This document shows positions 43,980 through 52,852 of a DNA stretch of 64,000 bases, one piece after another. Below the pieces are notes generated by a model. That model was given only the letters and a program-made list of their open reading frames with translations, had not been told where the DNA came from and did no database searches. The stretch covers positions 186,001 to 250,000 of the forward strand of contig NZ_AUBW01000004.1 in NCBI RefSeq assembly GCF_000429445.1, in the 5' to 3' direction. The first letter of the stretch is position 1. Each line of letters opens with the position of its first letter. Source of the stretch: Algoriphagus terrigena DSM 22685 (lineage in GTDB: Bacteria; Bacteroidota; Bacteroidia; Cytophagales; Cyclobacteriaceae). A program made the translations under genes and the position numbers.

Positions 43980-44991
43980 ATGGAGTGAAGGCTCCGGCTG
44001 CGGCTGCAAGATTGCACCGGCTATCCTGGATCAAATCCTCAGTGCTAGCGGCTCCTTCACCCAAAGCGACCCGAATCTGTTGGTAGGAAATTCGCATAAA
44101 GATGATGCTGCCGTCTATCAGGTTTCCGATGACTTGGCAGTGATCAATACAGTTGATTTCTTCACTCCCATCGTCGATGATCCGTTTGATTTTGGCAGAA
44201 TTGCGGCGGCAAATGCGATCTCAGATGTATACGCGATGGGCGGTAAGCCCATCTTCGCCAATGCGATCCTGAGCTGGCCAGTGGAGAAGATCGCTCCTGA
44301 GCTGGCGGCAAAGGTGTTGGAAGGGGCGAAAAGTATTTGCAAGCAAGCCGGGATCGAACTGGCCGGCGGCCACTCCATCGCAGCCAAAGATCCGATTTTT
44401 GGACTTTCCGTCAATGGAATCATTCACCCGCGAAAAGTCAAAACCAACGTGGGCGGCAAGTCCGGAGATTTGCTTTTCCTCACCAAACCGCTTGGAATCG
44501 GAGTCTTGGCTACGGCTCTGAAGCGACAAAAGATCCAGGAAAAAGACTATCTCAATCTGCTCGATACCGCTTGCCGATTGAACTCGATCGGGGCGATACT
44601 AGGTAATCACGAGGAAGTACATGCCATGACCGATGTCACGGGATTTGGACTGTTGGGGCACCTGATCGAGATGGCCGAGGGCGCTGGACTTTCCGCACAA
44701 CTGGAAATTGCCAAACTCCCGCTCATAGAAGGGATCCAGGAATACATCAACCAGTTTATCTTCCCGGACAACACGTATCGCAACTGGAATGGCTACAGCG
44801 CGAAGACCAAAGGAGTCGTCGGAATGGACTTGGTCAAACTCTGCGATCCCCAGACCAGCGGCGGTCTATTGATAGCCGTGGCCGAAGAAAATAAAGCTTG
44901 GTTTGAAGAAACGATGAATCTCCACAATCAACCTAGCTGGGAAATCGGCAGATTAGTGGACAAAGGAGATTTCGTCGTAGAAGTCGCCTAG
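43948..44991 (+). CDS. selD: Selenide, water dikinase (selenophosphate synthase)
   Basis: 347 residues. The catalytic Cys18 and Lys21 sit in GSGCGCKIAP, matching Cys17 and Lys20 of E. coli SelD. Conserved ATP- and metal-binding segments follow: NSHKDDAAVYQ, NTVDFFTPIVDDPFDFGRIAAANAISD, ELAGGHSI, TDVTGFGLLGHL and CDPQTSGGLL. It makes selenophosphate from selenide and ATP. It overlaps mnmH by 32 bases, so the two are translated together. A standard cysteine, not selenocysteine, is at the active site. Confidence 0.95.
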   Translation: MTQNQPTRLTEWSEGSGCGCKIAPAILDQILSASGSFTQSDPNLLVGNSHKDDAAVYQVSDDLAVINTVDFFTPIVDDPFDFGRIAAANAISDVYAMGGKPIFANAILSWPVEKIAPELAAKVLEGAKSICKQAGIELAGGHSIAAKDPIFGLSVNGIIHPRKVKTNVGGKSGDLLFLTKPLGIGVLATALKRQKIQEKDYLNLLDTACRLNSIGAILGNHEEVHAMTDVTGFGLLGHLIEMAEGAGLSAQLEIAKLPLIEGIQEYINQFIFPDNTYRNWNGYSAKTKGVVGMDLVKLCDPQTSGGLLIAVAEENKAWFEETMNLHNQPSWEIGRLVDKGDFVVEVA

Positions 44992-45545
44992 TGTTCCAGA
45001 GGAGACACCCCACCAGAAACCATAAACTTCATCACGTCGGAGCTTTTCACTCCTGTCAACGCAGTCACGAGCTCGCGCTTGACAAGGAATACATTTCCCG
45101 AGACGTTGTAGCTATGGGGAAAATACACTGCCACTAGATCCGGCTTGCCAATGATGTTCAAATCTTCCTGGGTAAGAAATCCAAGCCTTGACACCGTCTC
45201 GCTGATTTGGACGATCACTGGGGAGCTGAATTTCTTCTTATCTCCGACAAAAGCGCTCATCAAATCCTTGATGCTCGTGTACAGCAAATTGACGAGTGGA
45301 ATTTTGAAAAGCCCCCGTTCAAACCACTCGAACACTGGTTTTGCAAAGAACAAGCTCGCCAGATAACCCACAAAAGTGATCAGTCCGACGACCATCAAAA
45401 TCCCGATGCCGGGAAAGGGAACAGGTATCAGTCCATCCAGAAAAAAGAAAATCGAATAGATCACATAGCAAGTGACGGCGAGGGGTGTCAATACGAGAAG
45501 ACCTCTAAAAAAGTAGGATAAAACGCGGTTGTAGGTAAATTTCAT
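44988..45545 (-). CDS. DUF502 family membrane protein
   Basis: 185 residues with two N-terminal helices (about 10-33 and 45-66, the second reading GIGILMVVGLITFVGYLASL). A conserved cytoplasmic or periplasmic domain follows with PLVNLLYTSIKDLMSAF and AVYFPHSYNVSGNVFLVKRE. DUF502 proteins are widespread and uncharacterised. The start MKFTYNRV was chosen from family pattern over an upstream ATG at 45590. Its stop overlaps the selD stop through a shared CTAG. Confidence 0.87.
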   Translation of the reverse strand: MKFTYNRVLSYFFRGLLVLTPLAVTCYVIYSIFFFLDGLIPVPFPGIGILMVVGLITFVGYLASLFFAKPVFEWFERGLFKIPLVNLLYTSIKDLMSAFVGDKKKFSSPVIVQISETVSRLGFLTQEDLNIIGKPDLVAVYFPHSYNVSGNVFLVKRELVTALTGVKSSDVMKFMVSGGVSPLEH

Positions 45546-45570
45546 AATTGGTGATTTTGCACATTTGGAC

Positions 45571-45604
45571 AAAAAAAATGCCCGATCCAAAGATCAGGCA
45601 TTTT
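45571..45604 (-). terminator. Terminator of the DUF1080 gene
   Basis: AAATGCCCGATC and GATCAGGCATTT pair with one mismatch around a CAAA loop, and the minus-strand transcript then runs into a T-tract. It separates the DUF1080 gene from the DUF502 gene downstream. Confidence 0.82.
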
Positions 45605-45623
45605 ATTGTGGATTGACGGGAAA

Positions 45624-46253
45624 TTAATCCAAAACCTTCACTTTGACACTTCTGTAGTAGATCACGCTTTTTGGATCATGCGCTTGAAGCGCAATCGTTC
45701 CGTGATCAGCCTTCTTGGTACCCAGATCACCTTTGCGATTCTCATCTTTGGACTGGTCATACACATTGACTGTTTCTCCGTTGATCTTGACGGTCACCAC
45801 GTTGTCTTTGATAATGATATGCTCGGTGTACCATTCTCCGTCTTTCACATAGACATCTTTTACATCCTGGAAGGAATAGACGCTACCGGTCTTTCTCCAG
45901 TCCGTATGGCTCTGATTTACTTGGATTTCGTAGCCTATATTTGGCCAGCCATCTGCCTGGTATTGTGTATGGACGAAAATACCGGAATTAGCTCCAGGCA
46001 TCGTCTTCACTTCAGCGATCACTTCAAAGTTTTTGAAGTCGTGGTTGCCCACAGCACCATCATAAAAAGCATGGGCTCTAGGGCCTGCCACCTTGATCAC
46101 TCCATCTTCCACTGTGAAAGACGAAGGACTGTCCGTAGTCAATTTCCATCCGTCCAGGTTTTTCCCGTTGAAAAGTTCCACCCATTCGCCTTCCTGAGCA
46201 AAAGTGGCAAGTGAGATAGAGCAAAGGACAAATAATGCAATTAGTTTTTTCAT
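45624..46253 (-). CDS. Secreted DUF1080-domain protein (putative 3-keto-glycoside hydrolase)
   Basis: 209 residues with a signal peptide (cleavage after TFAQ). The single DUF1080 domain starts WVELFNGKNLDGWKL and shows the concanavalin-like signatures NFEVIAEVKTMPGANSGIFV, GYEIQVNQ and GTIALQAHDP. Characterised relatives act on 3-keto-disaccharides or bind sugars, but the substrate here is not known. The gene has its own terminator and stands between that and the end of the nqr operon. Confidence 0.87.
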   Translation of the reverse strand: MKKLIALFVLCSISLATFAQEGEWVELFNGKNLDGWKLTTDSPSSFTVEDGVIKVAGPRAHAFYDGAVGNHDFKNFEVIAEVKTMPGANSGIFVHTQYQADGWPNIGYEIQVNQSHTDWRKTGSVYSFQDVKDVYVKDGEWYTEHIIIKDNVVTVKINGETVNVYDQSKDENRKGDLGTKKADHGTIALQAHDPKSVIYYRSVKVKVLD

Positions 46254-46326
46254 GAGTTATGGGTTCTAGGTTATTGAGACTTTAAGATAGAGAGTCTATG
46301 CTAAATGGTTTCTACCGTTGAAAAGA

Positions 46327-46360
46327 AAAAGGCCCTGAAGTGACAACTCCAGAGCCTTTT
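46327..46360 (-). terminator. Terminator of the nqrABCDE operon
   Basis: A 15-bp inverted repeat (46327-46341 against 46346-46360) has two mismatches on the plus strand that become G-U pairs in the minus-strand RNA, which then enters a T-rich tract. It lies just after nqrE and ends the operon before any nqrF. Confidence 0.82.
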
Positions 46361-46377
46361 CTTGAGAAAACATTCGA

Positions 46378-46989
46378 TCAAAGGTCGATTCCCATGAAAG
46401 ACATGAAGGCTATGCCCATCAATCCTGTCAACAGCATGGTGATCCCAAGTCCTTTCAGACCATTGGGCACCGCTGAATACTTCAACTTCTCACGGATAGC
46501 TGCGAGCAGCACGATCGCCAGCATAAATCCTGCACCGGAGCCAAAACCGTAAACAGCTGATTCGGCAAGGGTATAGTCTCTTTGAGCCATGAACAGACAA
46601 CCTCCAAGAATCGCGCAGTTTACCGCAATCAAAGGCAGGAAAATACCCAGCTGTCCGTAAAGTGCCGGAGAGAATTTCTCTACAATCATCTCTACCAACT
46701 GCACGATACCGGCAATGATAGCGATGAACATGATGAATCTCAGAAATGACAAATCAATGGTGGCCATACTTGCCGAAACCCACGTCAAAGCACCTTCTTT
46801 CAGTACAAACTCATTCAAAATCCAGTTGAACGGGACGGTCACGCCGAGTACGAATACTACTGCAGCACCAAGACCAATCGCCGTACTTACCTTTTTGGAA
46901 ACGGCCAAAAAAGAGCACATTCCAAGGAAGTAAGCGAAAATCATATTGTCGATAAAGATCGACCGAATACCAAGGCTAAATAATTCCAT
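46378..46989 (-). CDS. nqrE: Na+-translocating NADH:quinone reductase subunit E
   Basis: 203 residues with six hydrophobic helices. [26 protein letters not shown] matches NqrE, including the Cys in MCSFLAV that helps bind the membrane 2Fe-2S cluster between NqrD and NqrE. It is part of the sodium-pumping respiratory complex in the inner membrane. Last gene of the operon here; a terminator follows where nqrF would be expected. Confidence 0.94.
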   Translation of the reverse strand: MELFSLGIRSIFIDNMIFAYFLGMCSFLAVSKKVSTAIGLGAAVVFVLGVTVPFNWILNEFVLKEGALTWVSASMATIDLSFLRFIMFIAIIAGIVQLVEMIVEKFSPALYGQLGIFLPLIAVNCAILGGCLFMAQRDYTLAESAVYGFGSGAGFMLAIVLLAAIREKLKYSAVPNGLKGLGITMLLTGLMGIAFMSFMGIDL

Positions 46990-47004
46990 CTTTCTATTCC
47001 TTAA

Positions 47005-47688
47005 TTAATGTTCGACATAGCCTGTTTTGGTACGCTGTACCCAGACGATCAGTCCAAGAATGATAAATGCGCCCACCGGAGTAACCATCAGTCCATTGGT
47101 TGCCAAGTGGAAATCGGGGCCAATCAAGCCGGAAAGGAAGTCAAATACCTTGATTCCAAATACCGATCCTGAACCCCAAAGCTCTCTAAAGAATGCTACA
47201 GTCAAGATGATCCAAGAATAACCCAAAGCAGAGCCCAATCCATCCAACATGGAATCGTAAGGCTTATTACCCATGGCAAAAGCCTCCAAACGTCCCATTA
47301 CGATACAGTTGGTGATGATCAAGCCGATGAATACGGATAGCTCTTTGTACATGTCGTAGGCGAACGCCTTCAGCACCTCACTTACCAAAGTCACCAAAGT
47401 CGCAACGACTGCCAACTGGACGATGATTCTAACTCGGGAGGGGATCGTATTTCTCATCAAGGAGATCACGAAGTTGGACAATGCCACAACGAAGGTTACA
47501 GAAATCGCCATAACCAAGGTCGGCTGCATCTGTGTAGTCACCGCCAAGGCAGAACAAATTCCCAGAACCTGAATGGTAATTGGGTTTTCATCTACCAAAG
47601 GATCAGCTACCAATTTCTTTCTTCGCTTGGAAAGCAGCGCTTCCGCCGGCTTCTTCGCGATCGCTTTTTCTAAAGTTTCAGCACTCAT
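47005..47688 (-). CDS. nqrD: Na+-translocating NADH:quinone reductase subunit D
   Basis: 227 residues. An N-terminal basic stretch precedes six helices. QVLGICSALAVTTQMQPTLVM carries the conserved Cys in GICSALAV equivalent to that in NqrE, and ITNCIVMGRLEAFAM carries the second Cys. It sits 15 bases upstream of nqrE and 30 bases after nqrC. With NqrE it forms the inverted-repeat membrane pair of the pump. Confidence 0.94.
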   Translation of the reverse strand: MSAETLEKAIAKKPAEALLSKRRKKLVADPLVDENPITIQVLGICSALAVTTQMQPTLVMAISVTFVVALSNFVISLMRNTIPSRVRIIVQLAVVATLVTLVSEVLKAFAYDMYKELSVFIGLIITNCIVMGRLEAFAMGNKPYDSMLDGLGSALGYSWIILTVAFFRELWGSGSVFGIKVFDFLSGLIGPDFHLATNGLMVTPVGAFIILGLIVWVQRTKTGYVEH

Positions 47689-47718
47689 TTTATTTGAATT
47701 AGTTGAGTTGAAAATGAT

Positions 47719-48474
47719 TTAAAGACCAGCTACAGCTGTAGAGGAAGACTTCGCTTTGATGTAGGCTTCGTAGTGACCAAGGTATGCTTTGAGCATATTG
47801 TTGACTCCGTTTCCGGTTATCGTCGCTCCCGACATTCCGTCTACTTTATGCTCGTCGGAAGAATAATCCTTGCCTTCGCCTTTCATCATCTGCACGGCAA
47901 CCAGCTCACCCGATTCGTCAAAGATCTTCTTACCAACATACCTGGACTGGACTTCACCTTCGGTGATTCTAGCACCCAAACCCGGAGTTTCCCCAGCGTG
48001 AGCCAAGGTGATGCCCCCGATGGTATTCATATCTGTGTCCAAGGCGATATATCCCCAGATCGCATCCCAAAGACCCGCTCCGTAAAGAGGGAAAATGTAG
48101 GACTCCACATCGTCAGGATTGCCGTCTGCGTGGTAGATAAACACCGGATACGCTCTCTGGTCAGCCGGTTTTTTATAGTCTTTTGCGATTTCCACTTTCT
48201 CCGCAGTTACACCACCCTCAGTAATCTCCTGACCGTTGATGTCCACTACGCTGGAGGCGATTCTTTTCGAATAGAATTCGTTTACCTGATCGGGCGTCAT
48301 CGCGGCAATTTCTTCCGCACTGATCACCGCACCCAATATCTGCTTCTTCTTGTCCAAAGCGATGGCTTCCTGCTGTCTTGGACCCAAGATCTGAGCCGAA
48401 CCTGAGAGCAAAAGTCCCAGGATAACGGTCAAAACTGCGGAATAAACAATTACATAAGTATTAGACTGTCGCAC
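47719..48474 (-). CDS. nqrC: Na+-translocating NADH:quinone reductase subunit C
   Basis: 251 residues: one N-terminal helix and a periplasmic FMN-binding domain. DGMSGATITGNG contains the SGATxT flavinylation motif, with the attachment Thr near residue 218. The covalent FMN is added by ApbE, which is not encoded in the window. Its start overlaps the nqrB end by 14 bases. Confidence 0.94.
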   Translation of the reverse strand: MRQSNTYVIVYSAVLTVILGLLLSGSAQILGPRQQEAIALDKKKQILGAVISAEEIAAMTPDQVNEFYSKRIASSVVDINGQEITEGGVTAEKVEIAKDYKKPADQRAYPVFIYHADGNPDDVESYIFPLYGAGLWDAIWGYIALDTDMNTIGGITLAHAGETPGLGARITEGEVQSRYVGKKIFDESGELVAVQMMKGEGKDYSSDEHKVDGMSGATITGNGVNNMLKAYLGHYEAYIKAKSSSTAVAGL

Positions 48475-49663
48475 GTTGTAACCTCCTTGTTTTATTTGCT
48501 TTTACTACATAATAATCGATCAATGGCGCCACGACGTTCATAAACAGAACGGCCAGCATGATCCCCTCAGGGTAGGCGGGGTTGGTGACACGGATGATGA
48601 TCGTGAATACACCGATCAGGAATCCGTAAATCCACTTTCCTGTCTCAGTCTGAGCGGCAGACACTGGATCAGTAGCCATAAAGACAATACCAAATGCCAA
48701 ACCACCCATTACCCAATGGTACTCTGGGGGCAGGGCCATGTATTCATTCACTGCCAAGAGGTTCATTACCAAACCCATCACATATGCTCCTGCAAAACCA
48801 GAAACAATGATCTTCCAGCTTCCGACACCAGTCGCGATCAAGATCACCGCACCGATCAAGCACATCAAAGTCGAAGTCTCCCCGATAGATCCTGGGATCC
48901 AGCCCATAAACATATTTGACAAGCTATATAACCCATCGCCTATGATCGAATTGTGTTCATTTAGAGCTTCGACAGCATTTACTTCTCTAACTCCCGCGTC
49001 GTACACAACTGAAAGCGCCGTCGCTCCGGAGAATCCGTCAACCGGTGCTTTGTCAGCAAAATAAGTCCACACTTGGTCTCCTGAAATATCCGCTGGATAC
49101 GCGAAATAAAGGAATGCTCTGGCTGTCATTGCTACGTTGAGGATGTTCATCCCTGTGCCGCCAAATACTTCCTTACCGATGACTACCGCAAAGATCGTCG
49201 CCAGCGCTACCTGCCAAAGCGGCACGTGAGGAGGCATCACCAAGGCGATCAACATCCCGGAAACCAAGTATCCTTCACTAATCGGGTGATTGCGCACCAC
49301 GCAGAAGATGAATTCAGTCAGCAATCCGACACCGTAAGAAACGATCAAGATTGGCAACACTGACATGGCGCCAAAGAGTGCTTTGTCCATCCAAGTAGCT
49401 TCCTCGCCTACTGCCAAGAAATGCTGCTCGCCTACATTCAGTATCCCAAACAACAAGGTCGGGATCATCGCAATCACCACCGTGATCATCACACGCTTCA
49501 GATCGGTCGCATCTTTAATCTGAGCACCTTTCGCTTTAGTCGTCAAGTCAGGAGCAAAAACGATGGTTCTATGCCCTTCATACAGGGTATGATACTTTTC
49601 CCATTTACCGCCCTTTTCAAAGTTTGGCTTTAGGTTATCAAAGAGGTCTTTTAATGCCTTCAT
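48461..49663 (-). CDS. nqrB: Na+-translocating NADH:quinone reductase subunit B
   Basis: 400 residues, about ten helices. DGFSGATALS near residue 213 is the second FMN attachment motif (SGAT). The N-terminal soluble part and NWILGI-like core match NqrB of the RnfD family. It forms the main sodium-conducting membrane subunit. It starts three bases after the nqrA stop. Confidence 0.95.
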   Translation of the reverse strand: MKALKDLFDNLKPNFEKGGKWEKYHTLYEGHRTIVFAPDLTTKAKGAQIKDATDLKRVMITVVIAMIPTLLFGILNVGEQHFLAVGEEATWMDKALFGAMSVLPILIVSYGVGLLTEFIFCVVRNHPISEGYLVSGMLIALVMPPHVPLWQVALATIFAVVIGKEVFGGTGMNILNVAMTARAFLYFAYPADISGDQVWTYFADKAPVDGFSGATALSVVYDAGVREVNAVEALNEHNSIIGDGLYSLSNMFMGWIPGSIGETSTLMCLIGAVILIATGVGSWKIIVSGFAGAYVMGLVMNLLAVNEYMALPPEYHWVMGGLAFGIVFMATDPVSAAQTETGKWIYGFLIGVFTIIIRVTNPAYPEGIMLAVLFMNVVAPLIDYYVVKANKTRRLQRATV

Positions 49664-49666
49664 ATC

Positions 49667-51016
49667 TTAACTATACATTAATAATTCAATCCCGTGTCTT
49701 ACCAACCCCTGTATCTCATTCTTAGAAGGATCCACAAATTCGCAAAGTGCTACATCTTCCTCCACGAGCTCATACAGACCCAGTTCCTCCATTTCGTCAA
49801 AGTCTTCTGCGACAATGGCTTTGAAAAGGTAGGTAGGTAGGATATCCATCGGAAGTACTTTTTCAAATACCCCGGAGACTACGAACGGTCTCTCTTCGCC
49901 GTGTGTATTGGTATCGACCTTGAACTCTCCTTTGTTGAGAAAGGAAAACATCCCCAAGGCCTTGTGAAAGCTCAGTTTGGCAGTGGAAGGCTTGATCCAT
50001 CCGAGGAATTCCTCGTAGTCACCCTCAGGGATGACCGTGATTTGATTGTGATAGAAGCCAAGGTGTCCATCGAGATTGATTTTCTCGCCAGTCAACACGT
50101 TGCCGGAGATCACTCGAACGTGGCCTGAATTCAGATTTCCTTTGACAAAAGAAGCGACATTGGCGCCGACGAAGGTCTTCACGTATCCTGCCTTCGTAAG
50201 CTCCGAACCGGTCAATGCAATCGTCTTCGAAGCATCATAGATTCCTTGCAGCACGGCCTTGCCAATCTGAACTACTCCAGCTGGACTTACCGTCCAAACC
50301 AAGTCGCCTTTGTTGATTGGGTCCAAGTGGTGGATCTGCACGCCGACGTTACCTGCCGGGTGAGGGCCGGAAAACTGGTTGATCTGCGCATTCTTCACTC
50401 CGGAAAATACAGCCGCCGCGGGCTTAGCCCCATCCACATTGAGATGAACTTTGCCTTTGGTTAATTTCGCCAACGCATCAATTCCCGCTTGGAAGAAACT
50501 CTCCTGTCCCTGAAGTGTGAATCCATAATCAGGAGCCAAAGGATGCGTGTCAAAAGCAGAGATGAAAATAGCTTTCGGACTGTCTGCCGGATTTGCCACG
50601 ATCCCAAAAGGTCTCTGGATGATATTTGGCCAAACTCCAGTTGAAGCCAGCTTGGCAGCTAGGGCGTCGCGATCCTGGTTAAGGTCAATTTTTCCAAAAT
50701 TTTCATGGGTGATCGTCTGGTCAGCGAGAATCTTAATCTCAAGAAGCTTTCTTTTCTCTCCTCTTTTGATTTCTACAATCTCACCGGAAACCGGCGCTGC
50801 ATAGATCACCTGATCCATGGCTTTGTCGATCAGGATGGGCGTACCGGCTTTGACCGTATCCCCTTCATTGACAAGGACTTTGGGACGTTGAATCCCCGGG
50901 AAGTCTGTCGGCTTAATTGCGAAGGTCTGCGAAGCCGCCAAGTTGGCGATCTCCAGAGGAGCCTTTCCAACCAGCTTCATATCGAATCCTTTCTTAAGCT
51001 TCACTATTTTAGACAT
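49667..51016 (-). CDS. nqrA: Na+-translocating NADH:quinone reductase subunit A
   Basis: 449 residues from MSKIVKLKKGFDMKLVGKAP, the typical NqrA opening. A lipoyl-like PKVLVNEGDTVKAGTPILID segment and the long SLBB/RnfC-like core follow (VHLNVDGAKPAAAVFSGV, SGPHPAGNVGVQIHHLDP). NqrA is the cytoplasmic subunit thought to be involved in quinone binding. First gene of the operon; the start at 51055 would add 13 residues without family support. Confidence 0.94.
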   Translation of the reverse strand: MSKIVKLKKGFDMKLVGKAPLEIANLAASQTFAIKPTDFPGIQRPKVLVNEGDTVKAGTPILIDKAMDQVIYAAPVSGEIVEIKRGEKRKLLEIKILADQTITHENFGKIDLNQDRDALAAKLASTGVWPNIIQRPFGIVANPADSPKAIFISAFDTHPLAPDYGFTLQGQESFFQAGIDALAKLTKGKVHLNVDGAKPAAAVFSGVKNAQINQFSGPHPAGNVGVQIHHLDPINKGDLVWTVSPAGVVQIGKAVLQGIYDASKTIALTGSELTKAGYVKTFVGANVASFVKGNLNSGHVRVISGNVLTGEKINLDGHLGFYHNQITVIPEGDYEEFLGWIKPSTAKLSFHKALGMFSFLNKGEFKVDTNTHGEERPFVVSGVFEKVLPMDILPTYLFKAIVAEDFDEMEELGLYELVEEDVALCEFVDPSKNEIQGLVRHGIELLMYS

Positions 51017-51052
51017 ATCTATTTTTGAACTATGAGCTTTTGAAAAACGCCC

Positions 51053-51060
51053 CAAATCTA
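51053..51060 (-). promoter_or_regulatory. -7 box of the nqr operon
   Basis: TAGATTTG on the minus strand is an exact TAnnTTTG match, giving a leader of about 30 bases to the nqrA ATG. No convincing -33 element is visible. Confidence 0.4.
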
Positions 51061-51136
51061 AAGAAAAACCTTTTGAATTGGAGTGTATGTCACATTAATT
51101 GTTCGAACATTTGAATAGGTGGACAGGCGGTGAATT

Positions 51137-52033
51137 TCAGGCATGAAGCATGATTTCTCCCAGTCCTTCCACATGGGTTTTGACCTGCTCCATGAGCCAC
51201 ATGGGAGTTGACGTGGCACCGCAAATCCCGACCTTGTCGTCTGGTTTCAGCCATTCAGGATCCAATTCTGTCTCATTTTCGATGAAATAGCTCCTTGGAT
51301 TTTCGATTTGGCAAACTTGATACAGCGCCTTTCCATTGGAGCTTTTCTTCCCAGAGACAAAGAGGATCACGTCATTCTCCCGCGCAAAGCGCTGAAGCTG
51401 AGGCTCTCTGTTGGACACTTGTCGGCAGATCGAATCGTTGGCATTGAAATCCACCTCATTGACCTCTCCCTTGGCCAACTTGATTCTATCTTCGATTTTC
51501 TGGGAAAGCTGGTAAAAGCCCTTGGTACTTTTGGTGGTTTGGCTGAAAAGAGTGACCGGTCGGGTGTAGTCGATCTTTTCCAAATCAGCCTCTTCCATTA
51601 CCACAATCGCCTTCTCCAGCGTCTGACCGGTGAGTCCGATGACTTCGGCATGGCCTTTTTTACCATAGATCACGATCTGGCCTTCTTCACGCTCCATCTT
51701 GTCGAAGGCATTCTTGACCCGATGCTGGAGTTTAAGCACGACCGGACAGGAAGCATCAATGAGCTCGATGTTGTTTTCGATGGCTGTTTTGTAAGTTTCC
51801 GGTGGCTCTCCATGGGCTCTGATCAGCACTTTGCAGTCGCGAAGCTCAGCCAGCTGCTCACGGTCGATGATCACCAGACCCTTGGCCCTCAGTCGCGATA
51901 CCTCCATATCGTTGTGAACGATATCGCCTAAGCAATACAGCTGCTCGCTGTTCTCCATTTCGTCCTCAGCCATCTTAATGGCAAATTCGACTCCGAAACA
52001 GTACCCTGAATTCTTATCAATGGTTACCTGCAT
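51137..52033 (-). CDS. ispH: 4-hydroxy-3-methylbut-2-enyl diphosphate reductase
   Basis: 298 residues. The three Fe-S cysteines lie in NSGYCFGVEFAI, IDASCPVVLKLQ and NDSICRQVSNREPQ; IRAHGEPP and GKKGHAEVIGLTGQ are further IspH signatures. It makes IPP and DMAPP in the last step of the non-mevalonate pathway. The start at MQVTIDKN overlaps the cmk end by 17 bases, so cmk-ispH form one operon. Confidence 0.95.
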   Translation of the reverse strand: MQVTIDKNSGYCFGVEFAIKMAEDEMENSEQLYCLGDIVHNDMEVSRLRAKGLVIIDREQLAELRDCKVLIRAHGEPPETYKTAIENNIELIDASCPVVLKLQHRVKNAFDKMEREEGQIVIYGKKGHAEVIGLTGQTLEKAIVVMEEADLEKIDYTRPVTLFSQTTKSTKGFYQLSQKIEDRIKLAKGEVNEVDFNANDSICRQVSNREPQLQRFARENDVILFVSGKKSSNGKALYQVCQIENPRSYFIENETELDPEWLKPDDKVGICGATSTPMWLMEQVKTHVEGLGEIMLHA

Positions 52034-52721
52034 AGTCTTTTTCCTTTTGGATGACCTCATTTGCCAGCTGGACAATCATCGCTACCTGAGCCTCAAAAGT
52101 GAGATTGCTCGTGTCGATTTCCATGGCATCCGGCACTTTCTTGAGGGGACTTTCGGCTCTGGAGGAATCGATGCGATCCCGCTCAGCCAAGTTGGTTTTT
52201 ATTGCTTCCAATTCCACCAGTTCCCCTTTTTCGAACAATTCCTGTTGTCTTCTTTCGGCTCTGGTTTCCAAGTCAGCAGTCATAAATACTTTCAGTTCTG
52301 CATCTGGGAAAACCACCGATCCGATATCGCGGCCGTCCATGACGACCCCTTTTTTCTTACCCAGCCGCTGTTGTTGGGCCACGAGCTCTTTACGGATTTC
52401 TTTGATCGTCGCTATTTCGCTCACGTGCTCCGACACCCGCATGGTTCGGATTTCATCCTCCACGTTCAGGCCGTTGAGATAGGTTTCTTGCCGATGGGTT
52501 TCCGGATTGAAGTGAAAGGAAATCTCCATTGACTTAAGCCCTTTTTCCACATCGTGTGGATTGGCTGGTGAGAGGTAGTGGTTCAAAAAATGTAACGTGG
52601 CTGCACGATACATGGCGCCCGAATCTATGTAAGTGAAACCTAAATCCTTGGCTACGGCTTTAGCTGTCGAGCTCTTCCCACAACCTGAATACCCATCTAT
52701 AGCAATGACGATTTTGCCCAT
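52017..52721 (-). CDS. cmk: Cytidylate kinase
   Basis: 234 residues. The P-loop is IAIDGYSGCGKSSTAKAVA, followed by YIDSGAMYRAATLHFL and GRDIGSVVFPDAELKVFMTA, all standard for (d)CMP kinases. It phosphorylates CMP and dCMP with ATP. Length is in range, and its 3' end overlaps ispH. Confidence 0.94.
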   Translation of the reverse strand: MGKIVIAIDGYSGCGKSSTAKAVAKDLGFTYIDSGAMYRAATLHFLNHYLSPANPHDVEKGLKSMEISFHFNPETHRQETYLNGLNVEDEIRTMRVSEHVSEIATIKEIRKELVAQQQRLGKKKGVVMDGRDIGSVVFPDAELKVFMTADLETRAERRQQELFEKGELVELEAIKTNLAERDRIDSSRAESPLKKVPDAMEIDTSNLTFEAQVAMIVQLANEVIQKEKDYAGNH

Positions 52722-52758
52722 CCAAAAAACCTGTATTGGTTTGATGCTTAATTTTGGG

Positions 52759-52766
52759 CAAATATA
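52759..52766 (-). promoter_or_regulatory. -7 box of the cmk-ispH operon
   Basis: TATATTTG on the minus strand, an exact TAnnTTTG box, lies 38 bases before the cmk ATG. The -33 element is not clear. Confidence 0.4.
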
Positions 52767-52852
52767 GTAGTTTTAATCCAAACCGTTCCCCCATACGTGA
52801 ATAGAGGGGCCGCTAATCGCTCCAAACCTCACAGATTTTTATTCCTCCTCCC

